A program made the position numbers and the translations under genes. A stretch of DNA of 64,000 nucleotides. Origin: Ricinus communis. Lineage: Eukaryota > Streptophyta > Magnoliopsida > Malpighiales > Euphorbiaceae. The notes under the pieces were generated by a model. It ran no database searches and was not told the DNA's origin. It saw only the letters and a program-made list of their open reading frames with translations. The stretch covers positions 26,106,802-26,170,801 of the forward strand of contig NC_063258.1 of assembly GCF_019578655.1 (NCBI RefSeq), given 5' to 3'. Below are positions 1 to 13,262 of this stretch, one piece after another; within the stretch, counting starts at the first letter, position 1, and each line of letters begins with the position of its first letter.

Positions 1-903
1 AAAGTCTAAAAAGGAATTTGACATCAAAAACTTAGGTCAACTATCATATTTCCTTGGAATAGAGATGGCAAAATAAGATAAAGGGTTGTTCTTATCTCAA
101 AGGAAATACATTCTCGGTCTTCTAAAGGAAACTGGGAAACTAGAAGTTAAACAAGCCAATACTCCAATGGAGACCAATGTCAAACTTAACTTGGAAGATG
201 GTGATCCTGTCTTGGATATAGGCCAATACCAGCGCCTATTAGGGAAGCTGATCTACTTAATGGTAACAAGGTCTGACATCGCTTACGCAGTAAGCATGGT
301 TAGCCAATTCATGCATGCTCCTCGCACCAGCCACTTGGAAGCCATTGACAGGATTCTTAGATACCTCAAGGGCACCCCAGGACAAGGAATCTGGATGAAG
401 AAAAATAACACTAACAGCATAGTTGGTTTTTCGGATGCAGACTGGGCAGGGAGCTATGATAGAAAATCAACTACAGGTTTTTGCACTTTTGTAGGAGGAA
501 ACTTGGTAACCTGGAAAAGTAAGAAACAGAGTGTTATGGCAAGGTCAAGTGCAGAAGCTGAGTATCAGGCCATGGCCTCTACAGCTTGCGAACTTACTTG
601 GATCAAGCAAGTTCTCCAGGATCTGAAAATCGAATGCAATGAATCTATAAAAATGTACTGTGACAACCAGGTAGCTCGACACATTGCATCCAATCCAGTA
701 TTCCATGAACGTACCAAACACATTGAGGTAGATTGTCACTTCATCAGAGAGAAGGTTCAATCAGGTGAAATTGGGACACCCTTTGTCAGAAGCCATGATC
801 AACTAGCAGACATACTTACGAAAGCTCTTGATAGAATCAGTCACCAAACCATTCTCAGTAAGATGGGTTCCATCAATCTTTGCGAACCCAACTTGAGGGG
901 GAG
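1..903 (+). mobile_element. Ty1/copia retrotransposon, 3' part of pol (RT end and RNase H), degraded
   Basis: The first ~900 bases read as the C-terminal part of a copia polyprotein. An RT segment ending in a YFLGIEMAK-like stretch is followed by a long open frame from 86 that carries the linker and RNase H. RNase H landmarks are GFSDADWAG, SSAEAEYQAM, a CDNQ motif and a RTKHIEVDCHF motif. An in-frame TAA at about 74-76 breaks the polyprotein, so this copy cannot encode an intact one. The 5' part of the element lies outside the window. A purine tract (about 893-903) and the LTR follow directly, as expected for the 3' end of a copia element. Minus-strand frames over the same bases are shadows. 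Confidence 0.93.
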
Positions 904-1198
904 TGTTGAAAGATAGAACAAAATAGAGCCTTAGACACTACACAGGCAGAAAAGCCTGTGTAGGGTCACACATCACTGGCCCCCAGGAAAGGGAGCAACC
1001 TCTCCAGCAACAGGGAAAGGTCACTTCAAGCTTTCCTTGAAACAGAAAGGAACGTTGGTCATAGCTTCAAGGCAATAAATGTATAGAATAGGCAACCGTT
1101 GTAATCTCATGTATATATATACTAAAATCACAAAAACTGTAACCTCAGAATACTACAACAATACAAATCAATTCATCACAGATTACTTCATTTTAACA
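904..1198 (+). repeat. 3' LTR of the copia element
   Basis: The LTR begins TGTTGAAAG directly after a purine-rich tract (TTGAGGGGGAG) and ends TTTTAACA, giving the canonical TG...CA termini and about 295 bp. A TATA-like stretch lies near 1112-1122. The upstream LTR is outside the window, so element age and target duplication cannot be judged. The right end is inferred from the CA terminus and is less certain than the left. Confidence 0.75.
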
Positions 1199-1433
1199 GG
1201 TTATCAATGAGAGGTGATAGATGCGGCAAAACTTCGACTGGGATTGAGAGCGACTGCTAAATCTTCAATCTTCCTTGGTGAATAAGAGTCGGAGTGGATG
1301 TGAGATTCCCGCGATCTGAAGCAATAGTTTCAATGGCTAAGTTATGCCATAATTACAAAGTTATTTATTTAATTAAAGTTGAGAAAGAAGATCATAACAT
1401 GAGCGATTCAGCAGATTTGAAGAAGTAATAGGT
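1199..1433. other. Unassigned spacer between copia LTR and organelle-like DNA
   Basis: I see no coding region or repeat that I can name here. The base composition around 1200-1330 is less AT-rich than the later spacers. It could be further organelle-derived DNA, but I could not match it. Confidence 0.3.
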
Positions 1434-1506
1434 AGGGATGACAGGGTTTAAACCCGTGACAATTTTTACCCAAAACAAGGGCGCTACCAAGCTGCGCTAC
1501 ATTCCT
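1434..1506 (-). pseudogene. trnP-UGG: Plastid-type tRNA-Pro(UGG) copy in nuclear DNA
   Basis: Read on the minus strand, this is a near-complete cloverleaf of the plastid trnP-UGG type. It has an AGGAATG acceptor 5' strand, the D-arm GCGCAGCTTGGTAGCGC, an anticodon loop with TGG, a T-arm CGGGTTTAAACCC, and a 3' strand ending CATCCCT. One acceptor-stem pair is broken (AGGAATG against CATCCCT). The anticodon arm and variable region also differ from the usual plastid gene as I recall it. The mitochondrial 5S rRNA fragment at 1711 suggests organelle DNA inserted in the nucleus, possibly by way of a mitochondrial genome carrying plastid tRNAs. I expect it to be non-functional. Confidence 0.8.
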
Positions 1507-1710
1507 CATCCTGCTTTTCCCTTCAGCAGGGGGGGTTCGTGCGAAATCGTGGAATTACAACACTGGTTTCTTGCTCATCAAAGGCTCAAGCCCTTATTTT
1601 TATAAAATCAGAAGAACAATATAATGATGGACAACTTGTAAAAATAGCTGATCTACTACTGGGAGAATTCAACTATCAACAAGCACTAAGGGAAGGATTC
1701 GTAGTCATAA

Positions 1711-1783
1711 GCCGGGCACTACGGTAAGACGTGAAAACACCCGATCCTATTCTGACCTCGATATGTGGAATCGTCTTGCGCCA
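1711..1783 (+). pseudogene. rrn5: Truncated mitochondrial 5S rRNA fragment (nuclear insertion)
   Basis: The stretch starting GCCGGGCACTACGGTAAGAC and running through TCGATATGTGGAATCGTC to TTGCGCCA matches, from memory, the first ~73 nt of the plant mitochondrial 5S rRNA (about 118 nt). It has a few substitutions. Similarity stops abruptly at about 1783, so the 3' third is missing and no functional 5S RNA can form. The segment between it and the tRNA-Pro copy (1507-1710) holds a 62-codon open frame that I cannot assign; it may be organellar too. Confidence 0.75.
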
Positions 1784-2530
1784 ATCTTAGCATTCAATTT
1801 TGTATTCCTGAATAATTTCATTTTTCAATTATTCAACCATTTCATTTTATCAAGTTGATTGTATCTTTTAAATTATCTTTCATTTCTTTTGTCAATTTAC
1901 GTTCTTGTTATCTTTCTTTTTGTCCTCCAGAGTGTGGTACAGGTTGCTCAGCATGGTTCCGACCAGCAAGAAGATGTTGCTTGTTGGATACAACAGGATC
2001 AATAGGGCTAAAAACTCACTCGAGCAGGGCTCTAGAATAGTGAGTAAGCCGCATTGAGAATGGGTGGTGGGAGGGCATAGAGAAGACAATTTAACAACAA
2101 AACTAGATGCAATACCAGCCTAATCAACAGAATCAATAAACCAACACCTAATTACCATTTACTTGCCATTCTGACAAGATAAATCTTAGGATTGAGAAAA
2201 TTTACTTGCCATCCTCACTAACTACAAACGCCCTATTTACTAAGAACCTTCTGCTTCACAGCTCTCCAAATTATTGCAGTTAAAAAAAAAAAAAAAACAG
2301 CAGAAAAGATGATGTTATTTCTCAAACTCTCCCCTCTTGCCTTTCTATGGAACTAATAACACATTTTTCCAATTTCCCCGCTAAGAATAAAGGCAGACTG
2401 ATTAACTTGGATAACAGAGTCTAAGCATCGATCAAGACCTGACTATGGCATTTGTAATCACATTATAACGTGCAACAGGTCTGAAATCAGTAAAGCCACC
2501 AGAATTCTGCATTTTGTGGATGAAAAAAAT
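1784..2530. other. Unassigned AT-rich spacer
   Basis: No gene is supported. A short stretch near 1930-2060 has a more coding-like base composition and a polypyrimidine run ending CCTCCAG before it, but the frames are short and I recognise no family. An A-run lies at 2283-2297. Confidence 0.35.
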
Positions 2531-2539
2531 AATTAATGC

Positions 2540-2900
2540 AACACAACTCTGCGCACATCCTTTCCATCAGGTCCTAATATTTCTTGAAAAAGATGCTTCT
2601 ATACCCATCAGGGTCAAGGGCTTTATCATCTCGGGTGCTGAATATAGCATCCTTTATTTCTTAATCAGTATAGGAATTTGAATCCTGTCAATCTCTTCTT
2701 CACTCAACACCTTCCCTTCCTTCATGATAGAAGCACCGAAATGTTCTTTATTCAGTACAGAGTCACAATTAAGGATTTATAACAGTCAACCATAGCCTTC
2801 ACAATTCTTTCTCGATCAATTATACCAGTATCATCCCCAAGCTTGATGCAATTGGAAATATGTTTTTGAATGATCAGTTATAGAAGAATTTAGTTCTTGC
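2540..2900 (-). pseudogene. LINE-type (non-LTR) reverse transcriptase remnant
   Basis: On the minus strand the bases around 2575-2660 encode KALDPDGYRSIFFKKY, which is the plant LINE RT motif KAPGPDG-x-FFKK with changes. The upstream part encodes acidic linker sequence (KVLSEEEIDRIQIP) that commonly precedes that motif. Several stops and frame changes break it, for example the TAA just after the KKY. Only the N-terminal edge of the RT survives. The catalytic box (YADD type) is not present. Confidence 0.7.
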
Positions 2901-3021
2901 ACCCCCAAGACAAACCCAGAACTGAATGTTTCTAGGTCTGTTAAGAATTATTTTTAGCTTCATCAGCAATGGCGCCAATTAATCTCCCAAGGTGGACAAG
3001 GAATACCTTGCACACAGTTAA

Positions 3022-3204
3022 ACACAGCAAAGGAATCTGTTTCCACAGCTGGATGAGGGGAGCAGCAGATTGCAGCCAATAGTCGAGGCTTCTCTGAAAG
3101 CCAAAACTGCAGTTGCTAAAGGAGATATGCAATCCCTGATTCTTTCCATTCGCCACATTGGCAAAGCTATCGCGGCTGTATCAAGTAAGAAAAAGGATAT
3201 GTAA
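3022..3204 (+). other. Orphan open segment, possible gene fragment
   Basis: Sixty codons are open between a TAA at 3019 and a TAA at 3202. The predicted peptide has a coding-like, helix-prone composition (LFPQLDEG..., then alternating Ala, Lys and Leu, ending KKKDM). It has no start codon and no upstream exon that I could find. It may be the last exon of a lost gene or chance. I do not recognise the family. Confidence 0.25.
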
Positions 3205-4750
3205 TATCGTCTGCATTTGCCATTATTAGGTGAATATGATCATCGTTGATGCTAAATATGTAGTTAATTATTAATTATAATATCTTGCTTTCTTAAATAT
3301 AATATCAAAGAGAAAAAGAAAAAGAAAAAAAGGAGACAATCACTAGTGAAAAACGCTTGGCCAGCAATTTCTGAGGTGGTGGGTGGGTGCAGTTCCACTA
3401 ATATAATTGAAACTGTTTATATAATTCAGGTAAAATAAAATCCAAACATCAAATTCAAAATTTTCTTCTCTTTCACCAATTTAATCTCTTAACGAATCAC
3501 CGAAAACATAATTAATCTCTCTACGCTTGGTCCGTAGTAACAATAGCGTTATAGCTTTGAGAAAAAATAGCAAATATAACAATAGGAAACTCTATATAAG
3601 AATAATATCATACTAATAAAAAAATTCGGCCTCAATTTGAACACGTTTTAAATAAAAATAAATTTTTTATTGTAATAAATTATAATTTCTTAAAATTTTA
3701 TTTTAAAAAATATTCTTTTATAATATATATATAATTTTTAAAAAATATATATATTATGATATGTTTTATCTTACTGTAATATTGTTTTGTCTCTCAATTT
3801 TATTTATATAATATGACTGGATATTAACATATTCTATTTTTAACTTATTATCTCACAAACAAAATTATATATTAATTCTGAAAAAAAAAATTTAGTACTC
3901 AAATCTTTATTAAGTTAATCTTTTTATGATCATAAATTTTATTTGGTTTCAAATGTAGAACTATAAAGAGATTTTAATATACTTATTTTTTTCACCTTTA
4001 TTTAAGTGTCAAAAGTCTTTATTTTAAAAAGTAGAAATTTTGAGTTCAAATATTACGGCAGGTGAGTTTTCACTTTTACAGCGAATATAAGAAAATGATT
4101 GTTTTTGTTAGATAGTCTACCACCTATTAAGGCTTTCACGGATAACAAGAATATTTAATTTTATCTATTTACATTTTTATATCTTAATATTTCATTAGTT
4201 ATTACAAGACTATTTAATAGATTATTACATTAACTATTTTCCAAAGAAAAAGTTCTAAACGAAAGGTTTGTTTATATTTTAAAACTACATGGCTGATATA
4301 ATTTTATTTACATAACATCATGTAAGTATTATTTAAAAAAAAATAAAAATTTGAGAAATACTTATCTATATCAGGAGATTAATAACGAAATTCACAATCT
4401 GGATAAATAAATAAATAAAATTCATAAAATTACACAAAAACCACAAAGAAAAGTCAACAAGAATATCAACAATAGCAATTTAGTGAAAAACAAAAAGTTA
4501 TTTCGAAGTATTCATATATATGCATGCATGCATTTGCCTGAACTTACTTGATGAGGTTTGGTAAAGAAAAAAGGGGGAAAAAAAAAAGAACTAAACAAAA
4601 CTTCACTTGTTATGGAGCAACTCTTTGGATTGCTTTGTAATTATGCTGCATGCGTGATTATGTGTGCATGCAAGCGATTAAAGCTAATCCATGCAGATAG
4701 ATGTAGATTAAAATCAATGATGATAATTAAGCATTAATTATTAAAGTTGA
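3205..4750. other. Very AT-rich intergenic region
   Basis: About 1.5 kb without a supportable gene, mostly A/T runs and short tandem A/T motifs. CATGCATGCAT at 4521-4531 is an RY-type element, about 680 bp before the peroxidase start. No transposon ends were identified. Confidence 0.5.
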
Positions 4751-4992
4751 TGTGAATGCAAGAAGAAACAATTCTAAAGAAGGGGATCAAAAGGTGAAAA
4801 AATTACGTAAAAATGACATGCAAAAGAGGAAAAGGAAAACGCGTTTACTTGAGGAATATAAAGCTAAAGAATTAAAAAGAAAAAGAGATGTCTACTCCTC
4901 CAATTATACATCATTCCATCAAATCACAATACACGGGGAAGTCCACTTCCACTCTCCAATAAAAAAAGGAAAAGAATCAAAAGATGGAATGA

Positions 4993-6669
<1,677 letters not shown>

Positions 6670-7291
6670 TGAAATAATCTCAGTGTAATTGTAAGAGAAA
6701 ATAGAAAGAAGTGCGACATGCATAGAAAAAGTGCTGTTTAATGATTAGTGATGAAACAATTGTACAACCTACGTTGTAACATTACCAAAGTAATTAGTAG
6801 GAAAGTCCAAAAGACAAAAAATTATGATTTAATGAATTTACAATTTTCTGTAGATGTTTTTCACTTCATAAGTCTTTTAAGATATATATATATATACCAC
6901 TCAAATTTAAAATCTTTTACTCTCAAAAGTAAATATTTTTACTATTTGATTGATTTTATATGTGATTTACTTTGAGCCTGTTTGATTCAGCTGGTGACTA
7001 ATAAATTAAATTATTTATTAAAATTTTATTTCTGCTTACTGTTTTTAATATATATTATATTTAATGATATAAAATATTTATAATAATTAAAAATATTATA
7101 ATTATTTTTTTAGCTCAATTATATTTATTATTAAAAATATTTATAAAGTTATTTTCAAATAGAAATTTAAATTTAAATTTTTAATAAATTTTTTTAATTT
7201 TAAATACCATACTTATAAATATTAAAATTAATTTAAGATAATAATAATAATAATAATTTATTATAAACTATAAAAATTAATTATACGGCAT
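6670..7291. other. AT-rich spacer downstream of the peroxidase
   Basis: The peroxidase 3' untranslated region probably occupies the first ~150-250 bp. The rest is A/T-rich, with short TAAT-type microsatellites (for example (ATA)n near 7238-7254). No gene is visible. Confidence 0.5.
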
Positions 7292-7464
7292 CAACTTTAA
7301 CAACTTACTAATTTCATTAATTAGCCAATCAACAACAAATTCCATTATATATAGGGAGGTGTAAGAGAAAGCGTGTAAAATATATGTAACAAACTTTGAC
7401 TAATCTAACTAACTATTGACAGCTCAGCAATCTAATTAAATATACAAAATTACAATGCATAATA
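7292..7464 (-). repeat. 3' LTR of the 7.3-9.2 kb copia element
   Basis: About 173 bp, matching 9063-9240 with scattered substitutions and small indels. It is bounded on the inner side by the purine tract. LTRs this short are at the small end for copia elements. The exact outer boundary at ~7292 is taken from where similarity to the other LTR starts. Confidence 0.8.
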
Positions 7465-9062
7465 GCCTCCCTCAAGCTATGCCCAGTTTGATAATAGAAG
7501 TCTGAAACTGAGGACTTGGTAGTGGCTTAATGAAACAATCTGCCAATTGATTAGCAGATGTAACGGGCAACAAATGAACATGTCTGGCTTGCAAGTGTTG
7601 ACGAACAATGTGACAATCAATCTCTGTGCTTTGTACGTTCCTGAAACACTGGGCTATTTGGATCGCGGATTACCTATCACTGTATTTAAGAGCAGGCGAA
7701 GCATGTTGAACACGAAAGTCATCAAGTAAGTATTGCAGCCATTGAAGCTCACACACCGCAGAAGCAAGAGCTCTGTACTCAGCCTCGAAAGAGGATCTAG
7801 AGACAGTCTGCTGCTTCTTGGACTTCCAAGAGATGAGTGAAGAACCCATAAAAGTGCAAAAACCAGTGTGATAGATTTGTGTGTATCTAGGCAAGTGGTC
7901 CAATCTGAGTCAGTAAAAGCTTTAAGTCGTACACTAGAATCAACAAGAAAAATAAGCCTTAGCCTGGAGTCCCTCTGATGTATCTCAATACTCTATAAGC
8001 AGCAGATAAATGCAACTCAATTGACTTATCAAGAAATTATGAAGTTGTTGGATGACATAAGACAGATTTAGTCGAGTTGTAGTTATAATAGCCTTCCAAT
8101 CAACCTTCGATATGCAGAAACATCCTGAAGTAGAGGACTACCAGCAGCTGATAGTTTGTTTGTACTAGACATTGGAGTTGCTGATGGTTTCGAATTGAGG
8201 AAACCTGTATTAGTAAGTATGTCTAAAGCATACTTGCGTTGACAAAGATTAATTCCAGCTTTTGACCTTGCTACCTCAAGTCCCAATAAAAACTTCAAAG
8301 GACCTAAGTCCTTGATTTTAAAAGTAGCATGTAGATGGTCTTTAAGCTTTTCATTTGTTGGCATAGAATTACTGATCACTATGACATCATCCACATAAAT
8401 TAAAAGTAGAATGAAATGATCATCCTGTCGTTTAATGAACAATGACGAGTCTGAGTTAGCCTGAACGAAGTCCTTTACAATTAATGTTGAAGAAAGTTTG
8501 TGGTGCCATTATCTATTTGCTTGTTTCAAGCCATACAGAGACTTGACTAACTTGCAAACCTAATTGGACTCTTGTGAGTGAAAACCTGGAGGAAGAACCA
8601 TATAGACCTCTGCTAACAATGCAAAAATGCATTATTAATATCAAGTTGGTGCAAGACCCAATTATTCGCAGAAGTAAGAGCAAGTCGCGTATTAATTGTT
8701 GTCATCTTAGCTACTGGTGAAAATGTTTCTAGTTAATCAATCCCTTCTTTTTGTGTGTAGCCTCCGGCAATAAATCTTAACTTACACCGTTCAATTATGC
8801 CATCAGAATTGTACTTAATTTTATATACTCACTTACAACCAATTGATTGTTTATCAAGAAGGAGAGCAATAAGTGTCCATGTATTATTGTCTTATAAATA
8901 AAAAACAAACAGTTTCTAGACGATGATCTGAACAAGCAAAATAAAAAAAAATTGATTTCTTTGAGAAAAGAATGAAAAACAATCGAGAACAATGTTGTTT
9001 GGCAAACAAGAGAAATAACGGAAAAGCAAAGAGAGAAAATAGAGAAAGCTCTGATACTATAG

Positions 9063-9240
9063 CAACTTTAGTGAAAAGTTACTAATTTCATTAATTAGCC
9101 AATAAAAAACAAACTCCCATTATATATAGAGAGAGGTGTAAGAGAAAGCGTGTAAAGTACATGTAATAAATTTTGACTAATTTAACTAACTCTTGACAGC
9201 TCAGCAAACTAATTAAATACATAGAAATATAATACATAAT
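9063..9240 (-). repeat. 5' LTR of the 7.3-9.2 kb copia element
   Basis: About 178 bp, the partner of 7292-7464. It is bounded on its inner side by the primer-binding site complement AGCTCTGATA at about 9046-9055. I did not find a convincing target-site duplication next to the outer ends. Confidence 0.8.
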
Positions 9241-9689
9241 AAATTTAAATTAAATTATTACTAAGAAATTTAATAAAAATAATAATATTCAAATAAATAA
9301 ATAAATAAATTAAATGTGATATCGATGTATTATATTTTTGGATTGATAAATCATAAATAAAATATATACTTTGAATCTTTAATTGAGCCCTCACCAATTA
9401 ACCATTTGGACTGGTAATGTATATTTAACTCAAGTTAAATATAATAAACATCTACATATTAATCAAAAAAATAAAATTTATGTATAAAAATTATTAGACG
9501 AGATAATAATTGTATGATAGCTCCACAATAAAGTTTTTAAATTTCAAATGGTTATCAATTCTATGATTTGTAATTTGCCATAATATAATCAATCTTTTTT
9601 TTTTTCAATTGGGTATATGGGTTAAAAATTTGACCTAATTCAAGTTTAATATCTAATACTATCAAAGTCTATTCGGATAAAGAATCAAT
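9241..9689. other. AT-rich spacer
   Basis: No coding signal. It contains (AAAT)n near 9295-9312 and a T-run at 9597-9605. Confidence 0.4.
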
Positions 9690-10345
9690 TTACCTCATGA
9701 ATTATCTTCAAGAGTAAAATACATCTAATTTAAACTCTTTTAGTAAATAGCCTCCTGAACTTATATTTAAGGGTCAAATATATCTAATTTAAAATTTTTT
9801 ATCAAATAGCCCATTGAACTTGCGTTCAAGAGTCAAATATATCTAACTTTTTTAAAATAAAATAATATTAGATTTTTAGGTTTTAGTTAAATTATAAAAA
9901 TTAAAAATAATATTTATTTTATTAATTTACTGATATAATATATAGTGAGCACTATACAAAAATATATTTAGTAAAATTTAAAATGTAAATTTAATTGACC
10001 CAAAAATGCTAAATTATGGGCCATTTATTAAAAAATTAAAATTTGACTCATTTAATAGTTGTCATTTTTGGGTTAATTAAATTCAAAATTTAAAATTTTC
10101 TAAATATGCTTTTGTATAGCTTGTCATTGGATATTGTATTAGTAAATTAATAAAATAAATATTAATTTTAATTTTAATTTAATTAAAACCTAAGTTTTTT
10201 TTGAAAAAATTTAGATGTATTTAACCATTGGACACAAATTCAGAAAACTATTTGATGAAAATATGTATTTGACCATTGGACTTAAGATAAAATTTAAATC
10301 GAATGTGTTTGACATTTGATCATAAGTTGAACCTTTGTCCCTTTT
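9690..10345. repeat. Long imperfect inverted repeat (foldback/MITE-like element)
   Basis: The left half (about 9690-10010) and the reverse complement of the right half (about 10060-10345) align along most of their length. Matching blocks include TTTAGGTTTTAGTTAAATTA with TTAGGTTTTAATTAAATTA, ATATTTATTTTATTAATTTA in both, CTATACAAAA in both, and TTTAATTGACCCAAAAATG with TTTAATTAACCCAAAAATG. The centre is near 10035. The outer part of the left arm also repeats a ~60 bp unit (CAAATATATCTAA...AAATAGCC..TGAACTT). No coding capacity is seen. This looks like a non-autonomous foldback transposon, but I could not define termini or a target duplication. Confidence 0.75.
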
Positions 10346-10508
10346 AATTCCGTTGATTTTTCTTTTTTGCTTTTAGGGATAGCAATTAGGTGACTTATTT
10401 TGCGTTAATTATCTAGCAGAAGTTGCTTGGCTAGAAGATATTTTGGTTATGTAATGATGTTGGTCTCTAAATGAAGCTTTATCTTTTGGAGAAAAAAAAA
10501 GTCCGATT

Positions 10509-12468
<1,960 letters not shown>

Positions 12469-12534
12469 ATGAAAGCTATCGGGATTGATTACATATATAT
12501 ACTTTGTAGCTGCACGCATTTGAAACGACCAAAC

Positions 12535-12687
12535 CCACAACTCTATTAATTAATTCCCATAATTTCAATTATACTTTTTTCTCTTTCTTTTTAATTCTAT
12601 GGTTTTTCTAGAGTACTTGAGCCTCTCCATTCCAAGCTTTCACTATATTTTTTAATTTTCTCTTGTTTTCTTTAATTTAGAGGTTTC
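12535..12687 (+). repeat. Direct copy of the HO1 5' leader region, behind the OPR stop
   Basis: This segment matches 14615-14756 in the same orientation. Shared blocks include AACTCTATTAA, TTCCCATAATTTC, TTTTAATTCTAT, GAGTACTTGA, TCCAAGCTTTCAC and TTTTAGAGGTT (here ATTTAGAGGTT). It starts about 67 bp after the OPR stop codon and ends at a T-run. Confidence 0.8.
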
Positions 12688-13140
12688 GGATTTTTTTTTT
12701 TTTTTTTTTTTTATATACAATGCTAGGCGTTTTCCTGGATGTTACATGATTCTTATGAACATAAGAAAATTATAATTTAAAAATTGATTTTAATAATTAC
12801 ATAATATTTTATTTATAAGGTGATAATACTTATTCATATTAGGAATATCATTCTCATGTTGACAGGTGAATAGCAAGGTTTATTTCTTAAAAATGCCATT
12901 TTAAATGTTTTTTCATTTTGATAAAAGAATTTATGAAATAATTTTAATTTTAGGGGATGAAGACACAATATCTCATTTGGTATTAAGAAAGAAAATCTAA
13001 TATAAAATGAATGGGGCATTTGACGATAATGTTTATTTGATGAATCTAGATTTAATAATAGAAAATTGTGAATAATTTATATTTAATTTATCTATAAAAT
13101 GTGAGCAATATATAAAATATAATCAATCATAGAATAGAAA

Positions 13141-13262
13141 AATAAGAATTAATTTAAAATTATATAAGAATTACAAATATGGAATACTAGTCAAATTAGG
13201 TAATAAGAATTAATTTAAAATTATATAAGAATTACAAATATGGAATATTAGTCAAAGTAGGT
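13141..13262. repeat. 61 bp tandem duplication
   Basis: Two adjacent copies (13141-13201 and 13202-13262) share AATAAGAATTAATTTAAAAT and the rest of the unit with about three differences. Non-coding. Confidence 0.95.

Larger units (their letters stand above)
7292..9240 (-). mobile_element. Internally deleted Ty1/copia retrotransposon with both LTRs
   Basis: Two direct repeats, 7292-7464 and about 9063-9240, share AATTTCATTAATTAGCCAAT, the GGTGTAAGAGAAAGCGTGTAAA segment and GACAGCTCAGCAA. They are the LTRs. On the minus strand the order is 5' LTR, primer-binding site (TATCAGAGCT, plus 9046-9055, matching the initiator tRNA-Met type), RT, RNase H, purine tract (GCTTGAGGGAGGC, plus 7465-7477), 3' LTR. 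Only ~1.6 kb lies between the LTRs. Gag, protease and integrase are missing. RT reads [10 protein letters not shown] (about 8640), LYGLKQA, YVDDVI (about 8395) and FLLGLEVARSK. RNase H keeps GFCTFMGSSLISWKSKKQ and SFEAEYRALA. Stops and frame shifts make it non-coding. Confidence 0.9.

Noticed and set aside
545..760. 71-codon minus-strand open frame
   Set aside because: Lies antisense to the copia RNase H domain, whose plus-strand motifs are clear; it is a shadow.
1855..2089. Overlapping short frames on both strands and a possible splice acceptor at ~1930
   Set aside because: Neither strand gives a recognisable protein or matching exons.
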